Source: Ardenticatenales bacterium
GTDB lineage: Bacteria > Chloroflexota > Anaerolineae > Ardenticatenales > Ardenticatenaceae
NCBI GenBank assembly: GCA_020634795.1
Contig: JACKAZ010000007.1
Span: 124,001 to 188,000, forward strand
Length of the DNA: 64,000 nt
Direction of reading: 5' to 3'
A program made the translations under genes and the position numbers. Below the pieces are notes generated by a model, which was given only the letters and a program-made list of their open reading frames with translations, searched no databases and was not told where the DNA came from. Positions 51,075-60,841 of the stretch are shown piece by piece (position 1 is the stretch's first letter; every line of letters starts with the position of its first letter).

Positions 51075-54000
51075 TCAGACCCACATCGGAATGATGAAGG
51101 GATCGGTGGTTGCCGGGTCGTTGGATTCGGCCAGCCGTTCCGAATAGGCATCGGCGGGGTTGGCCTGCACCACGTTCTCGTCGATGGCCCCGATGAAGTG
51201 GAAGATGCTGCCGAAGGCGGCCACGTTCAGCGTATGGCCGGTCTCGTGGTCGGCGACCGAACTGCCGGGCGTGACGTAGGCGAAGTTGCCGAGGTTGTAG
51301 CCCCCGTTGAAGCCGGGCAGGAAGAGCGCGCCGCCCGTCGTGATGATGGTGCCGGTGCTCCAATCGACCGAGATGCTCTCGATGCGCACCGCCGCGACCA
51401 TGTTGAGCGTGAAAATCGCCAGCAGGCCGTTGATGATGAAGAAGATCAGCCCGATGGCGGTGGCTAGCCACGACATCGGCATCAGCCAGCTCGACCAGCC
51501 GAGAATCCCCTGATAGACTTCGCTGTTGGCGATGGTGTCGAAGGCGGCCAAGAAATTGATGACCCCCAGCACCACGCCCAGCGCGCCTGCCCCCATCATG
51601 GTCAGGAAGGCCGCGTTCATTCCCGCGTTGAAGCCGATCATGAAGCCCCGCATGAATTCGCCGAAGCCGTTGTTCTGATTGGCGCTGGCGGCGATGTAGC
51701 TCACCGTCAGCAGACCGATCACCCCCACGACCGCGAGGATGCCGAAGCCGATGCCGGTGGCGAAGGCCGCCACCACCGCCACCGCCACGACGATGCCCAC
51801 AACGACCCCGACAATGGCGCCCACCACGCTCCAGAACGAGAGCCCGGTGGGGTCCACTTTGTTCAGCGGATCGTTGGCGACATAGCTGTAGAGCCGCAGT
51901 TGCTTGACATCCCCGCCCGCCCGTTCCGGTTGATAGAGGAAGAGCGGATCGGGCGAGAGGAAGCGGCCCGCCTCGCTCGCGTACCAGCGGCGGCCCATGA
52001 AGACGAGGCCGATGTCGAGATCGACGGGGTGGGCGGCGAAGCTTTCGTGATCGGCGTTGCCGCTCCGCTGGCGCACCGTGCCGTAGGGGTTGTAGGCGAT
52101 CTGCGCGATCTTGGTGCCGTTCGGGTCGGTGAAGAAGCTGGTGCTGCCCAACCGATCGCGGTGGATCCAACGGAGGTTCCCCATGTGCTGCACGGCGATC
52201 CGCATCTGACCGAAGATGACGAAGTTGGCCTGTTGTCCGCCCTGCACTTCCACCAAATCCCCCACGAAAAGGGTTTCGCTCGTCTGACCGTTGCGCGTGG
52301 CCGTGCGGCGGGTGCGCTGACCTCGGAAATCATACTCGTAGCGGACCACCGTGCCATCGTCGAGCGTGATTTCCGTCAGTTGGTTCTTGAAGTTGTAGGC
52401 GAACCGTCGACCGGGCAACGCCATCACATTGCCATTGGCGTTGTAGCTGACATCGAAGGGGGCTTGGCCGTTGCGCTGGATGCGATCCATGCGGTCGGGC
52501 CGTTGGGCATCGTTGTATTCCAGCGTCCAGCCCGATTCGCCCACCGTATGCAGGTTGTAGCCGTTCAGGTAATCATAGTCGTGGCTGTAATTGCCCGCGC
52601 TGTCGCTGCCGCTGGCCTGGCGCAACTGGTCCCGCTCGTCGTAGCCGTAGCGGGCGCTGCGTGCCGCCCCGGGGGCCGTATCCGCCATGCCAATCAGCCG
52701 ATGAAGCTGATCGTAATCGAGCGTGACCTCTTCCAGCACGGTCCCATTGCCGTTGACAGTGCGCTGCGTGGCGACCCAGCCCGGCCCCGCCTCGTAAGTC
52801 AGCGTCGTCGTCACGCCGTTGGCGAAGCGGATCGTTGTCGGCAGGTTGCGGGCGTTGTAGATCACCTCGTCGATGATGCCGTCGATGGCGCGTGTCATGC
52901 CGTTGCGGTAGTAGCTCCGCTCGATCCGCGTCCCGTCGGGGTAGCTCAGCGCGGTCGGCTTGCCCATATCGTTGTACTCGTAGCCGAGCGTCAACGTCTG
53001 GCCGCCCACCTCCTGCTCGTGGGTCGTCATGCGGCCCCGCGCATCGTAGACGAAGCGCTGCACGCCGCCCGCGTAGTGGACCTGCGCCAAGCGGCCATCG
53101 CCGCCCACGCTGCTGTCATCGTACTGGTACTGCTCCATCAAGGTGCCGTTGTGGCTGACGGTCAGCAGCCGTCCCTCGCCGTCCCGCGTCACCCGTACAT
53201 CGTTACCTTCACCGTCCAGGGTGCGGACGATCTGGTTGTGGCTGTCGAACCACTGTTGCCGCTGCCCCGCCTCCCGATGGTCGAGGGTGAGCCGATTGCC
53301 ACGCTGATCGTACTGGTAGCGGGCGATGGGGCCGTGGCTGTCGTGCAGGGCCAGCAGCTCGCCAAAAAGGCCGACTTCGTAGCGCGTCTCGATGCCGCCC
53401 GGCTCGATGACCGCCGTCCGTTCGTTCCAGACATCCATCCGTTCGCGGCGGGGCGTGGGGGCCGGATTGGCCGGATCGCTGTCGAGCGCGTCGAAGATGA
53501 GCAGCTCGAAGGGGCGATAGTCGGCACGGCTGATTCCGCCGTTGTAATCCGTGCTTTGCACGGGCCGGCCTTCGCCGTCATAGGCCGTGCGGCGGGCGGC
53601 GCGGCCCGCCGTGTCGGGCCGTGCAAAGTTCAACGTCGTGGCAAGGGTCGGCTCGAATTCGGCGCGGGTTTGGTTCCATGGGTTCTTTTCCAGCCAGCCG
53701 CTCACCACCACTTCGCCCGCTGCCCGTTCCACTCGATTTTGCAGTTCCTTGCCCCCGCCGTCGTAATAGCTCACTGTTTCGAGCCGGGCGGTGCCGTCGA
53801 TTCGGTAGCTGACTTGCATGGCGTTGGGAACCGCGTTGTCGTCGTAGTGGACGCGGCGGGTGGGGTTGGCGCCACTGTCATCGGCGATGCGGTAGCTGGT
53901 CGTCCGCCCGAAGGCATCGTAGCTCATCCGCACGATCGCGCCGTTGTGGGCATGGATCTCGGTTGGCTTGCCGTAGATTGGCTCGCGCACAAACTCGTTC

Positions 54001-56876
54001 TGGCGGCCGTTCACCACTTCCCGCACGATATGCAGCTTGTCGCTGTCGTACTGCATCGTCACGGTGCGGTTTGGCCCCGTTTGCTCGCTGGCCCGATTGC
54101 CCTCCGCTGTGTAGGTCGTCGCTTTGGTCAGCGCGAAGAGCGCGGCGTTGCCATCGACGTCCGTCTCGCGGAAATAGCCGAGCGCGTTCTCGTCCATCCC
54201 CGCATAATGGCCGTCGAAATCCGTCGCCGAGAGCAGCCATTCTTCCTCGCTCGTTTGCAGCCCCTTGTTCAACTGGCCGAGCGGCAGCCCATCGTAGCGG
54301 CGGCGCATTTCGCGCAACAGCTCGTTGGCCCCGTTCCGCTTCACGATGCGGGCAGGCTTGAAGATCGTCTGCGCCGGGTTGGTGGCGTAGCTGAATTCGC
54401 CGATCAACCGCTTTTCGGCGACGGGGGTGCCATTTTCCGTCCCAAAGCCCCGTTTGATTTCGCGTACCACGTTGCCGAACTGGTCGTACTCGTAACGCAT
54501 CTCCTCGACGCGCTCGTCGTCGCTCCGTTCGCGGTAGCGCTTGCGCGTGACCGCTGCAAAAACGAAAACGCGCGGGGTGCCATCCGCCAACCTTTCCAGC
54601 TCGTGGAAGTCGTACTCCGTTTCTTCGATGCGGATCGGTTTCGCCTCGTCGGCGGAGCCATCGAGGCTGAAGGTTTCGACACGGCTCAACATACGATCCA
54701 AATGGGCATGTTCGCGGCGATGGCCCGGCAGCGCGGCTTGGTTCATCAAGAAGGTGTAAGCGGTGCGCAGATCGGCCCGACTCTCGTCGCCGATTTCGAA
54801 CTTGTCGACATGAGCAAAGCCCTGAAAGCGGCGGAAAAGCGGATCGAAGTGGCCGTCGTGGTAGCGGTAGCGAATCTCGGTGATCCGTCCGTTGGTCTGA
54901 TCTTCCTCGCGGGTGGCGCTGACGAGCCAGAGCGGGAAGGGCATGAAGGTTGCCCACGGACGGCCCTCGTCGCGATCTTGGCGGGCCATGTCGACCAGCG
55001 GCTGGTAGTTGATCGTGCTGATCTGTCCGATGCCGTTGTCGATTCGATTGAGCAGGTAGTTGGGCGTTTCTTGATCCCAACTGAGATAGAGATAGCCGGT
55101 CCGCCCCGCCCGCTGGCTGTTGTAGAGCAGGCCGCGGGCGGCGTGACCATCCAGATCGACGGTACGCACCGTGCCGGGCAGCGGGATTGGCAGGGTGTCG
55201 TGGCGGATGAGCGGCGCGAACGCTTGGCCGCTGCGGTTGATGTACAGCGCAATCCCGTCGGCGGAGAGGCGCACCAGATCGCTGCACCCGTCGCCATCCA
55301 CGTCGATCAAGAGGATCTCTTCGGGTCTGCGATGAATGCCCGCGAGACGGGGGCTGTTGGCCATCGTCTGTTGTTCGCCGAAGCGACCGTGGCCCAGATT
55401 GAGCCAATAATCGACCGCGCCGGAGCGCACGCGCACGATGTCGGGCATCCCATCCCCCGTCATGTCCGCCAGAAAGACGAGCGGGTCGTCGAAGCTAACG
55501 TCCGGCACATTGGCGCTGATCGTTGGCGTGGCCCAGCCGTCGGCCCCGTGGTTGCGGAAGCCGACCAGCCCCCGCCCCGCCGAATAGAGCGCATCGACCA
55601 CGCCGTCCCCCTCGATGTCGTAGAGCCGGACGCGGCCGCTCTCGAAGGGGGGCATCACGCGCGCCTGCGCGGGGTAGGGGCGGAACTGCGCAAAGCCGTT
55701 CGCCCCGGCGTTGGGGTAGTAGCCGTTGAGCGGGTTGCTACCGACCCCCACCAACATATCCGCCGTGCCGCTCCCCTCCATGTCGATGAACTGGACACCC
55801 GCTTGGGCGAAGCTGCTGGCGAAGGGCGTGCCGCTCAGCGGACGCGGATGGCCCCAGCCGCCCGCGCCATCGTTGGGCCAATAGAATTGGCGACCGGATT
55901 GGTTCGACAAGATGCCGGGCAGCGGCAGATCGTCGAGCGCCAACAGTGCCGTTTCGTGGTCGGAAAGCGGGGGTGGTGGTGCGGCGCCTGCCGCCGCGTC
56001 GACCCAGCGCACGGCGATGTGGCGGCCATCGAAGCGGTTGTAGCCAAAGGTCAGCGGATTTTTCGCGACGTCCGGCTGCCCGTCGCCATGCGCGGTCAAT
56101 TGCACGGCCCTGAGCAACGAAATGTCGCTGAGGTCGGCCTGTTCATAATCGAGCCGTAACGTGCGAACGGGCTGATCGCTGGCCGCCAGATGCAGCGCAA
56201 TGGCGTTGCAGCGCTGCGTGATCCGCCGTGCAAAGCCCGCGCGGCCATTGCGTACCACGTCGGGACGGGTCTCGTAGCTGAGACGTACCACAAAGCGAGC
56301 GTAGCGAATCGCCACCAGATAGGGGTAGCCGTCGAACTCGTCGTACTCGTAGTCGATCCGATTGCCGTTGACATCCTCTTCCCGCTCCAGCAGCCAGCTT
56401 TGCACACGGCTGGGGTTGTCGGGGTCGGCGATGCGGGCCGCTGCCGTCAATCCAAGGAGGTAGCGACGGCCATCCTTCTCGATGATCTCCCAGTGGTCGC
56501 CCTGTTCGAGGTAGCGGCTGAAAGCGGCCTCGCGCACGGGGCGGAAATCGCCCGTGGCGGTGCGCCGCAGCTCAACGCCCCCTTCCATCACCACCGCCGC
56601 CCCCTCGTTCAGCGGCGTGCCAAAGTCGAGCCGACGGTCGATTTGGCGCAGCGGCAGCCGCCAGCCGAGGCCGAAGGCGCCGTTGCGGTTACCGTGACTG
56701 TATTCCAGCTTGAGGGTCGGTTTGAAGCCCGCCACGCCGTCCGGCAGTTCGAAGGGGACGGTGAAGTTCCCCTGGCCGCTGTTCAGATCGAGTGAAAAGC
56801 TTTCGCCCATTCCCGCCGCCATCCCCGTGCCGGCGGGCGGGGAGATGGCGCTGCTGTGACTCCCTGATTTGTCCAT
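51075..56876 (-). CDS. TcB-TcC-type toxin component: SpvB, FG-GAP/VCBS, TcB middle, RHS shell, HExxH C-terminal domain
   Basis: 1933 residues. The SpvB-like start (MAAGMGESFSLDLNSGQGNF, then TVPFELPDGVAGFKPTLKLE and YSHGNRNGAFGLGWRL) is followed by FG-GAP/VCBS repeats (DIEGDGVVDALYS, DMTGDGMPDIVRV, DVDGDGCSDLVRL) and a TcB middle region (NRIDNGIGQISTINYQPLVD). RHS/YD repeats run from about 840 to 1640 (YDAFGRTTSYRIADDSG, YDARGRMTTHEQE, YDFRGQRTRRTATRNG). The RHS core ends in GRRWYASEAGRFLSPDP and NDPLNKVDPTG at about 1677. The variable tail is strongly hydrophobic (about 1680-1810) and ends with HETGHTLNVAAFGS near residue 1877, a zinc-protease-like HExxHxxxxxxG motif. In Tc toxins, B and C together form a cocoon holding the C-terminal toxin. 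The TcA-like partner is encoded just upstream. Confidence 0.88.
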   Translation of the reverse strand: MDKSGSHSSAISPPAGTGMAAGMGESFSLDLNSGQGNFTVPFELPDGVAGFKPTLKLEYSHGNRNGAFGLGWRLPLRQIDRRLDFGTPLNEGAAVVMEGGVELRRTATGDFRPVREAAFSRYLEQGDHWEIIEKDGRRYLLGLTAAARIADPDNPSRVQSWLLEREEDVNGNRIDYEYDEFDGYPYLVAIRYARFVVRLSYETRPDVVRNGRAGFARRITQRCNAIALHLAASDQPVRTLRLDYEQADLSDISLLRAVQLTAHGDGQPDVAKNPLTFGYNRFDGRHIAVRWVDAAAGAAPPPPLSDHETALLALDDLPLPGILSNQSGRQFYWPNDGAGGWGHPRPLSGTPFASSFAQAGVQFIDMEGSGTADMLVGVGSNPLNGYYPNAGANGFAQFRPYPAQARVMPPFESGRVRLYDIEGDGVVDALYSAGRGLVGFRNHGADGWATPTISANVPDVSFDDPLVFLADMTGDGMPDIVRVRSGAVDYWLNLGHGRFGEQQTMANSPRLAGIHRRPEEILLIDVDGDGCSDLVRLSADGIALYINRSGQAFAPLIRHDTLPIPLPGTVRTVDLDGHAARGLLYNSQRAGRTGYLYLSWDQETPNYLLNRIDNGIGQISTINYQPLVDMARQDRDEGRPWATFMPFPLWLVSATREEDQTNGRITEIRYRYHDGHFDPLFRRFQGFAHVDKFEIGDESRADLRTAYTFLMNQAALPGHRREHAHLDRMLSRVETFSLDGSADEAKPIRIEETEYDFHELERLADGTPRVFVFAAVTRKRYRERSDDERVEEMRYEYDQFGNVVREIKRGFGTENGTPVAEKRLIGEFSYATNPAQTIFKPARIVKRNGANELLREMRRRYDGLPLGQLNKGLQTSEEEWLLSATDFDGHYAGMDENALGYFRETDVDGNAALFALTKATTYTAEGNRASEQTGPNRTVTMQYDSDKLHIVREVVNGRQNEFVREPIYGKPTEIHAHNGAIVRMSYDAFGRTTSYRIADDSGANPTRRVHYDDNAVPNAMQVSYRIDGTARLETVSYYDGGGKELQNRVERAAGEVVVSGWLEKNPWNQTRAEFEPTLATTLNFARPDTAGRAARRTAYDGEGRPVQSTDYNGGISRADYRPFELLIFDALDSDPANPAPTPRRERMDVWNERTAVIEPGGIETRYEVGLFGELLALHDSHGPIARYQYDQRGNRLTLDHREAGQRQQWFDSHNQIVRTLDGEGNDVRVTRDGEGRLLTVSHNGTLMEQYQYDDSSVGGDGRLAQVHYAGGVQRFVYDARGRMTTHEQEVGGQTLTLGYEYNDMGKPTALSYPDGTRIERSYYRNGMTRAIDGIIDEVIYNARNLPTTIRFANGVTTTLTYEAGPGWVATQRTVNGNGTVLEEVTLDYDQLHRLIGMADTAPGAARSARYGYDERDQLRQASGSDSAGNYSHDYDYLNGYNLHTVGESGWTLEYNDAQRPDRMDRIQRNGQAPFDVSYNANGNVMALPGRRFAYNFKNQLTEITLDDGTVVRYEYDFRGQRTRRTATRNGQTSETLFVGDLVEVQGGQQANFVIFGQMRIAVQHMGNLRWIHRDRLGSTSFFTDPNGTKIAQIAYNPYGTVRQRSGNADHESFAAHPVDLDIGLVFMGRRWYASEAGRFLSPDPLFLYQPERAGGDVKQLRLYSYVANDPLNKVDPTGLSFWSVVGAIVGVVVGIVVAVAVVAAFATGIGFGILAVVGVIGLLTVSYIAASANQNNGFGEFMRGFMIGFNAGMNAAFLTMMGAGALGVVLGVINFLAAFDTIANSEVYQGILGWSSWLMPMSWLATAIGLIFFIINGLLAIFTLNMVAAVRIESISVDWSTGTIITTGGALFLPGFNGGYNLGNFAYVTPGSSVADHETGHTLNVAAFGSIFHFIGAIDENVVQANPADAYSERLAESNDPATTDPFIIPMWV

Positions 56877-56894
56877 GATGGTTCGTTGCCCTTT

Positions 56895-59800
56895 CTAGCT
56901 TCGGTAATCGAAGTCATATTCGACGTAGAGGGCGATGTCCTCAATCATGGTCAGATCGGTGCCCGGATTCTCCGCTTCGTCGATGGTGAAACGCCATGTC
57001 TCGAAGAGCGATTCGCCGATCGGGTCGCCGAAATCGCTGTCGTCGGCGCTGCCGCTGCTGTCCAGCGTGAAGGTGTGGCTGCTGCCGAGGCTGTCGAAGT
57101 CGACGCGAACTTTCAACCCGTCCACGGCGGCTGCCTCGCCGACGACTTGCAGCTTGTAGCGGGTGAGTCGGGGGTTGACTTGGTTGGCAGGGAAGAGGGA
57201 GGGGCTGATTTCGAGCTGGCCGTCCCCCTGACTCTTCAGGAAGAAGAGCTCGTCCGGCGCATAGAGCCGCAGGCCGAGCGCCCGCGCGGCGCTGCCGCTG
57301 TTGGGCAGGGCCGCAACGATCTGCTGCTCCAAGCTGGCGTCGAAGAAGCCGTCGTAGTAGAGCACCAGTTGGATGTCGAGGATCTGCCCCAGATCGAAGC
57401 TGTTGGTGGCGAGCGGCAGGTCGAGCTGCCACATCGTGGCAATGCCGTTGTTCTCGAACAGGCGTAGCTCCTTGCTGTCCAGTTGGAAGACGATGGCATC
57501 CTGCTTGACGTTATACTCGGTCAGCGGCATCACGTCGGCGGGGTAGCTTTGGTCGACAATGGCCCCGCTCTTCTGTCGGAACTTCGAGAGGCCGATGTTG
57601 CGCAACGTGCCATGCACCCCTTCCGTGCCGTTCAGCCCCACGAAGAGCAGTTCCACCTGCTTCACTTTTTGCAGGTAGAAGCCCGGATAGCGGCGGTCAA
57701 AGTAGTCGAGCGTCGTTTCGAAGAAGGTTTGCCCACTTTCGATCAGCCGATTGAAGGCGGCGGGATAGGCGTCGGCCATCGAGATGACCTGCTTCATCTG
57801 CGCCTTCTTCGCCTTGGTGCGGACGTGGTCCAGACTGAAGTAGTCGATGTCCAGCAGCAGCGCATCGGCCCCCAGCAGACCGTTCAGCCGATCCAGCCCG
57901 TACTCGAATTTGATCTTGCGCAGATCGCGGCCCGTCTCGGCTTCGTAGGCCTTCTCCATCATCGTGGCGACCTCGATCGCCATGTCGAGGTAGCGTTGCA
58001 CGAAGCGGCGGGCCTCGCGGGCGAGGTTGTACCACATCGCCGAGCTGAATTCGCGCCCCGTCAGGAATTCGAGGTTTTCTTCGGCATGTTGCTGTTGAAG
58101 CTGTGCGATGGCGACTCGTTGCTCGGCCACTTCGATGCGCGCCAACGCTTGCTGACGCTGCTGTTCGGCGACCGCCTTGTAGGCGTTGGCCGAGTTGACC
58201 TCGTTTTGCAGGCGGGTCGATTCAATGTCGTTGCTGATCTGGGCGCGGCGGTTGGCCAAGTCGAAGAGAACGTGGCTGCGTGGCTTGCTGTCGGCGCTGT
58301 AGTAAGTCGCATGGGTGACGTTCAGATTCACCTCATCGTTGGAGGCCGACCCCGCCCACGCCTGCAAGCGCGAAATTTCTTGCAACTCGGCCTTCACGCT
58401 GTTGAACTGATCGCGGAGCGTGGTGGCATTGTCGAGCTGCACATCGGTGTAGTTGAGGTTGGCTTGGGCCACGTCTAGCCCTTCGTGGGCTTCGCCCAAG
58501 CCGCGCTGCTCCAGCTCCACCGAGGCCGCTGCCAGCGTGGCCTGCTGTGCCATCTGATCTTCGCGCAGTTCCTCATTTTCCGCCGTGCTTTTGAATTGGA
58601 TGTACATCTGCTCGACCTGCGAGGCATGTTGCGCGAAGTAGCGGGCCAGATTTTGCAGGTATTCAAAGCTGAAGGGCGGGATATGGACGCCGAGGCCGAT
58701 GAAATTCAACTCGTTGTCGATCTTGAAGAGTTGGTGGCGGGCGCGCCACAACGCCATCTGCACACGCGGATTCTCGTTGCTGCTGCCGCCATTGACGAAG
58801 ACCGCTTGGATCGCTTGGGTGGCGCGGCTCTTCATGGCGCTGAAGGCGGTGCTGCGGTAGAGCGGCGAGTTGCCGTTAATCGTATTGTCCAACCGCAAGA
58901 CCTTCTCGTACTGTTCCCGTGCTTTTCCATATTCCGAGACGTCGTTGCGGGCCTGCCGGTAGAGACGGTCGCCCCAATCGAGGTACAATTCGGCCAGCCG
59001 CAGCCAGAGGTTGACGCTCTCGACCACTTGGTTGAGGAAGGGGTAGTTGAGGGTGTAGAGATACTCTTTCTCGGCCTCTTCGTAAGTACCGAGTGCCGCC
59101 AGACAGTCCCCGATCGCCATCGGCAGCACCCACGAATAGAGGTGGGTCAGGTAGGCGACGGTCGTAGTCGGGCTGGCGAGGTAGCCCATCAGCAGGCCGA
59201 CATCGCGCGTCTCTTTGAGCGTGGCGTAAAAATCGCCCAGATCATTGCTGGCGTTCGCGTCCAACCGCACCCGATGGGCCGTCTCGCTGCTGTCAACGAT
59301 CGTCATCTGCTTGGCGCTCTTCCCTTGCCCGAAGAGGGTGGCGGCCAGTAGATTGACCGGTTGACTCTTCAGCTCGTCAACGGAGGGCACTAAGTTGGTG
59401 GCTTCGACGACGGTAGCGCCACCCAAAGTGCCGCGAGTCCGGCGGCCTGCCAGCGGCAGGGTCGTTGTGGCCAGGAGCGTAGGATTGAGGTGGCGCGACG
59501 GGGTGCCGGCGAAGAGGGGCAGATCGGGATTGCCGGTTTCGGTGCCCCAAGCCCGACCCGTGACGATGGGGAAGAGGTTGTGATCTTTTTGCAGCGCCGT
59601 CACCCGTTTGAGGGTGGTGGTGGCGCTATCGGTATCCTCGCCGCGTACCTGGATCCCCGCCAACGCGGTGAGGGCAACGGCTTGATTGCTGTGATCGTCG
59701 GCCCGCGCAAAGGCTTCGGCGCTCTGTGTCATCGTTTGTATTGCTTTGTCGCGATGGCCCGCGCGCTCCTGCATCACGGCCATGTCGTGCAACGCCGCCG

Positions 59801-60362
59801 CTTTGAGCGACCGATCGTCACTCTGATCGGCGATCTGGTTGAAGAGGCGGCCCGCCTCGGCAAAACGATCATTCTTGACGTGATCGTTGGCGCGATCCAA
59901 CAGAGCGCCCAGTTCACTCTTTTCAACGTTGATGCCCGCGTTCTCGTAGGTGACAAATTGTTTGCGGATGTTCTGTGGCAGGTCGATCTCGGTGGCGCGG
60001 AAGCTGTCGGGCAAGGCGCTGCGGGCCGGGGGGGTCTTGGTCAGCATCTCGGCGGAGAGCGCAACGAGCGGCTGCGCGAAGCGAGTAAGGTCGAATTTCA
60101 AATGATCGACGAAGATCCCGTTGACGACGCCCAGTTGTGGGCGCATGGTGGCGGCGATCAGGCCACGAATGTGACGGTATTCGCTCAGCGCGGCGCTATA
60201 TTTGCCGGTCATGAGCAGTCGGTTGGCGGCTGCGAGCTGGCGTTGAATGCTGCGCTCGAAGCTGCTTTCGGGGCTATCGACCTCGTAGTTGGGCTGCGTG
60301 ACATGGCGCAGCGAGTCAACGACGAAGGAGTAGCGATTCTCAATAAAATAAGCAGGCTCCAT
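56895..60362 (-). CDS. Compact TcA-like toxin subunit with TPR repeats
   Basis: 1155 residues, with GGAGGCCTAG before the ATG. N-terminal part (1-260) is helical and includes TPR-like repeats (DRFAEAGRLFNQIADQSDDR, AAALHDMAVMQERAGHRDKA). The middle (about 560-800) starts with IPPFSFEYLQNLARYFAQHA and continues as long coiled helices, like the pore-forming channel of TcA proteins. The last 250 residues (PLTEYNVKQDAIVFQLDSKE, MWQLDLPLATNSFDLGQILD, IQLVLYYDGFFD) match the TcB-binding end of TcA. Typical TcA proteins have about 2500 residues with a large shell and receptor-binding domains; these are absent here. The stop is 18 bases from the TcB-TcC start, so the two form an operon. No signal peptide. 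Confidence 0.82.
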   Translation of the reverse strand: MEPAYFIENRYSFVVDSLRHVTQPNYEVDSPESSFERSIQRQLAAANRLLMTGKYSAALSEYRHIRGLIAATMRPQLGVVNGIFVDHLKFDLTRFAQPLVALSAEMLTKTPPARSALPDSFRATEIDLPQNIRKQFVTYENAGINVEKSELGALLDRANDHVKNDRFAEAGRLFNQIADQSDDRSLKAAALHDMAVMQERAGHRDKAIQTMTQSAEAFARADDHSNQAVALTALAGIQVRGEDTDSATTTLKRVTALQKDHNLFPIVTGRAWGTETGNPDLPLFAGTPSRHLNPTLLATTTLPLAGRRTRGTLGGATVVEATNLVPSVDELKSQPVNLLAATLFGQGKSAKQMTIVDSSETAHRVRLDANASNDLGDFYATLKETRDVGLLMGYLASPTTTVAYLTHLYSWVLPMAIGDCLAALGTYEEAEKEYLYTLNYPFLNQVVESVNLWLRLAELYLDWGDRLYRQARNDVSEYGKAREQYEKVLRLDNTINGNSPLYRSTAFSAMKSRATQAIQAVFVNGGSSNENPRVQMALWRARHQLFKIDNELNFIGLGVHIPPFSFEYLQNLARYFAQHASQVEQMYIQFKSTAENEELREDQMAQQATLAAASVELEQRGLGEAHEGLDVAQANLNYTDVQLDNATTLRDQFNSVKAELQEISRLQAWAGSASNDEVNLNVTHATYYSADSKPRSHVLFDLANRRAQISNDIESTRLQNEVNSANAYKAVAEQQRQQALARIEVAEQRVAIAQLQQQHAEENLEFLTGREFSSAMWYNLAREARRFVQRYLDMAIEVATMMEKAYEAETGRDLRKIKFEYGLDRLNGLLGADALLLDIDYFSLDHVRTKAKKAQMKQVISMADAYPAAFNRLIESGQTFFETTLDYFDRRYPGFYLQKVKQVELLFVGLNGTEGVHGTLRNIGLSKFRQKSGAIVDQSYPADVMPLTEYNVKQDAIVFQLDSKELRLFENNGIATMWQLDLPLATNSFDLGQILDIQLVLYYDGFFDASLEQQIVAALPNSGSAARALGLRLYAPDELFFLKSQGDGQLEISPSLFPANQVNPRLTRYKLQVVGEAAAVDGLKVRVDFDSLGSSHTFTLDSSGSADDSDFGDPIGESLFETWRFTIDEAENPGTDLTMIEDIALYVEYDFDYRS

Positions 60363-60460
60363 CTAGGCCTCCAGTGGCTTGTGCGGTGATAGGATGATAC
60401 GCATAGAGAAACGTTGCAGGTGGCTAAATTTCACAGGCTGCCGCTGAAAGGGGAGACCGG

Positions 60461-60779
60461 TCGGGCACGGCGGCCTCGGTCGGGCACGGCGGCCTCGGTC
60501 GGGCACGGCGGCCTCGGTCGGGCACGGCGGCCTCGGTCGGGCACGGGGGCCTCGGTCGGGCACGGCGGCCTCGGTCGGGCACGGCGGCCTCGGTCGGGCA
60601 CGGCGGCCTCGGTCGGGCACGGCGGCCTCGGTCGGGCACGGCGGCCTCGGTCGGGCACAGCGGCCTCGGTCGGGCGCGGGGGCCTCGGTCGGGCACGGGG
60701 GCCTCGGTCGGGCACGGGGGCCTCGGTCGGGCACGGGGGCCTCGGTCGGGCACGGGGGCCTCGGTCGGGCGCGGCGCTC
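60461..60779. repeat. 19-bp minisatellite, 17 copies
   Basis: Units start at 60461 and every 19 bp to 60765, with consensus TCGGGCACGGCGGCCTCGG. Variation is almost only C/G at one position. All six frames are open through it because the unit lacks stop codons; none is a gene. It lies between the divergent toxin and selenoprotein genes. Confidence 0.97.
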
Positions 60780-60789
60780 GACTCTGGAC

Positions 60790-60817
60790 GCGGGCTATGC
60801 TATGCTCGTAATAGCCC
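60790..60817 (+). promoter_or_regulatory. Leader hairpin and possible -10 of the selenoprotein gene
   Basis: CGGGCTA (60790-60796) and TAGCCCG (60811-60817) form an inverted repeat around TGCTATGCTCGTAA. TATGCT inside it may be a -10 element; the -35 region would fall in the 19-bp array. Confidence 0.4.
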
Positions 60818-60841
60818 GAAAGCAACGAGCAAGGAGGAACC

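Noticed and set aside
51900..56159. Plus-strand open frame of 1419 codons opposite the RHS toxin gene
   Set aside because: It lies antisense to a gene with clear SpvB, VCBS and RHS motifs. The long frame follows from GC-rich codon bias, and its product has no recognisable domain or start signal.
60461..60779. CRISPR array
   Set aside because: The 19-bp units abut directly with no unique spacers, and no cas genes are present.
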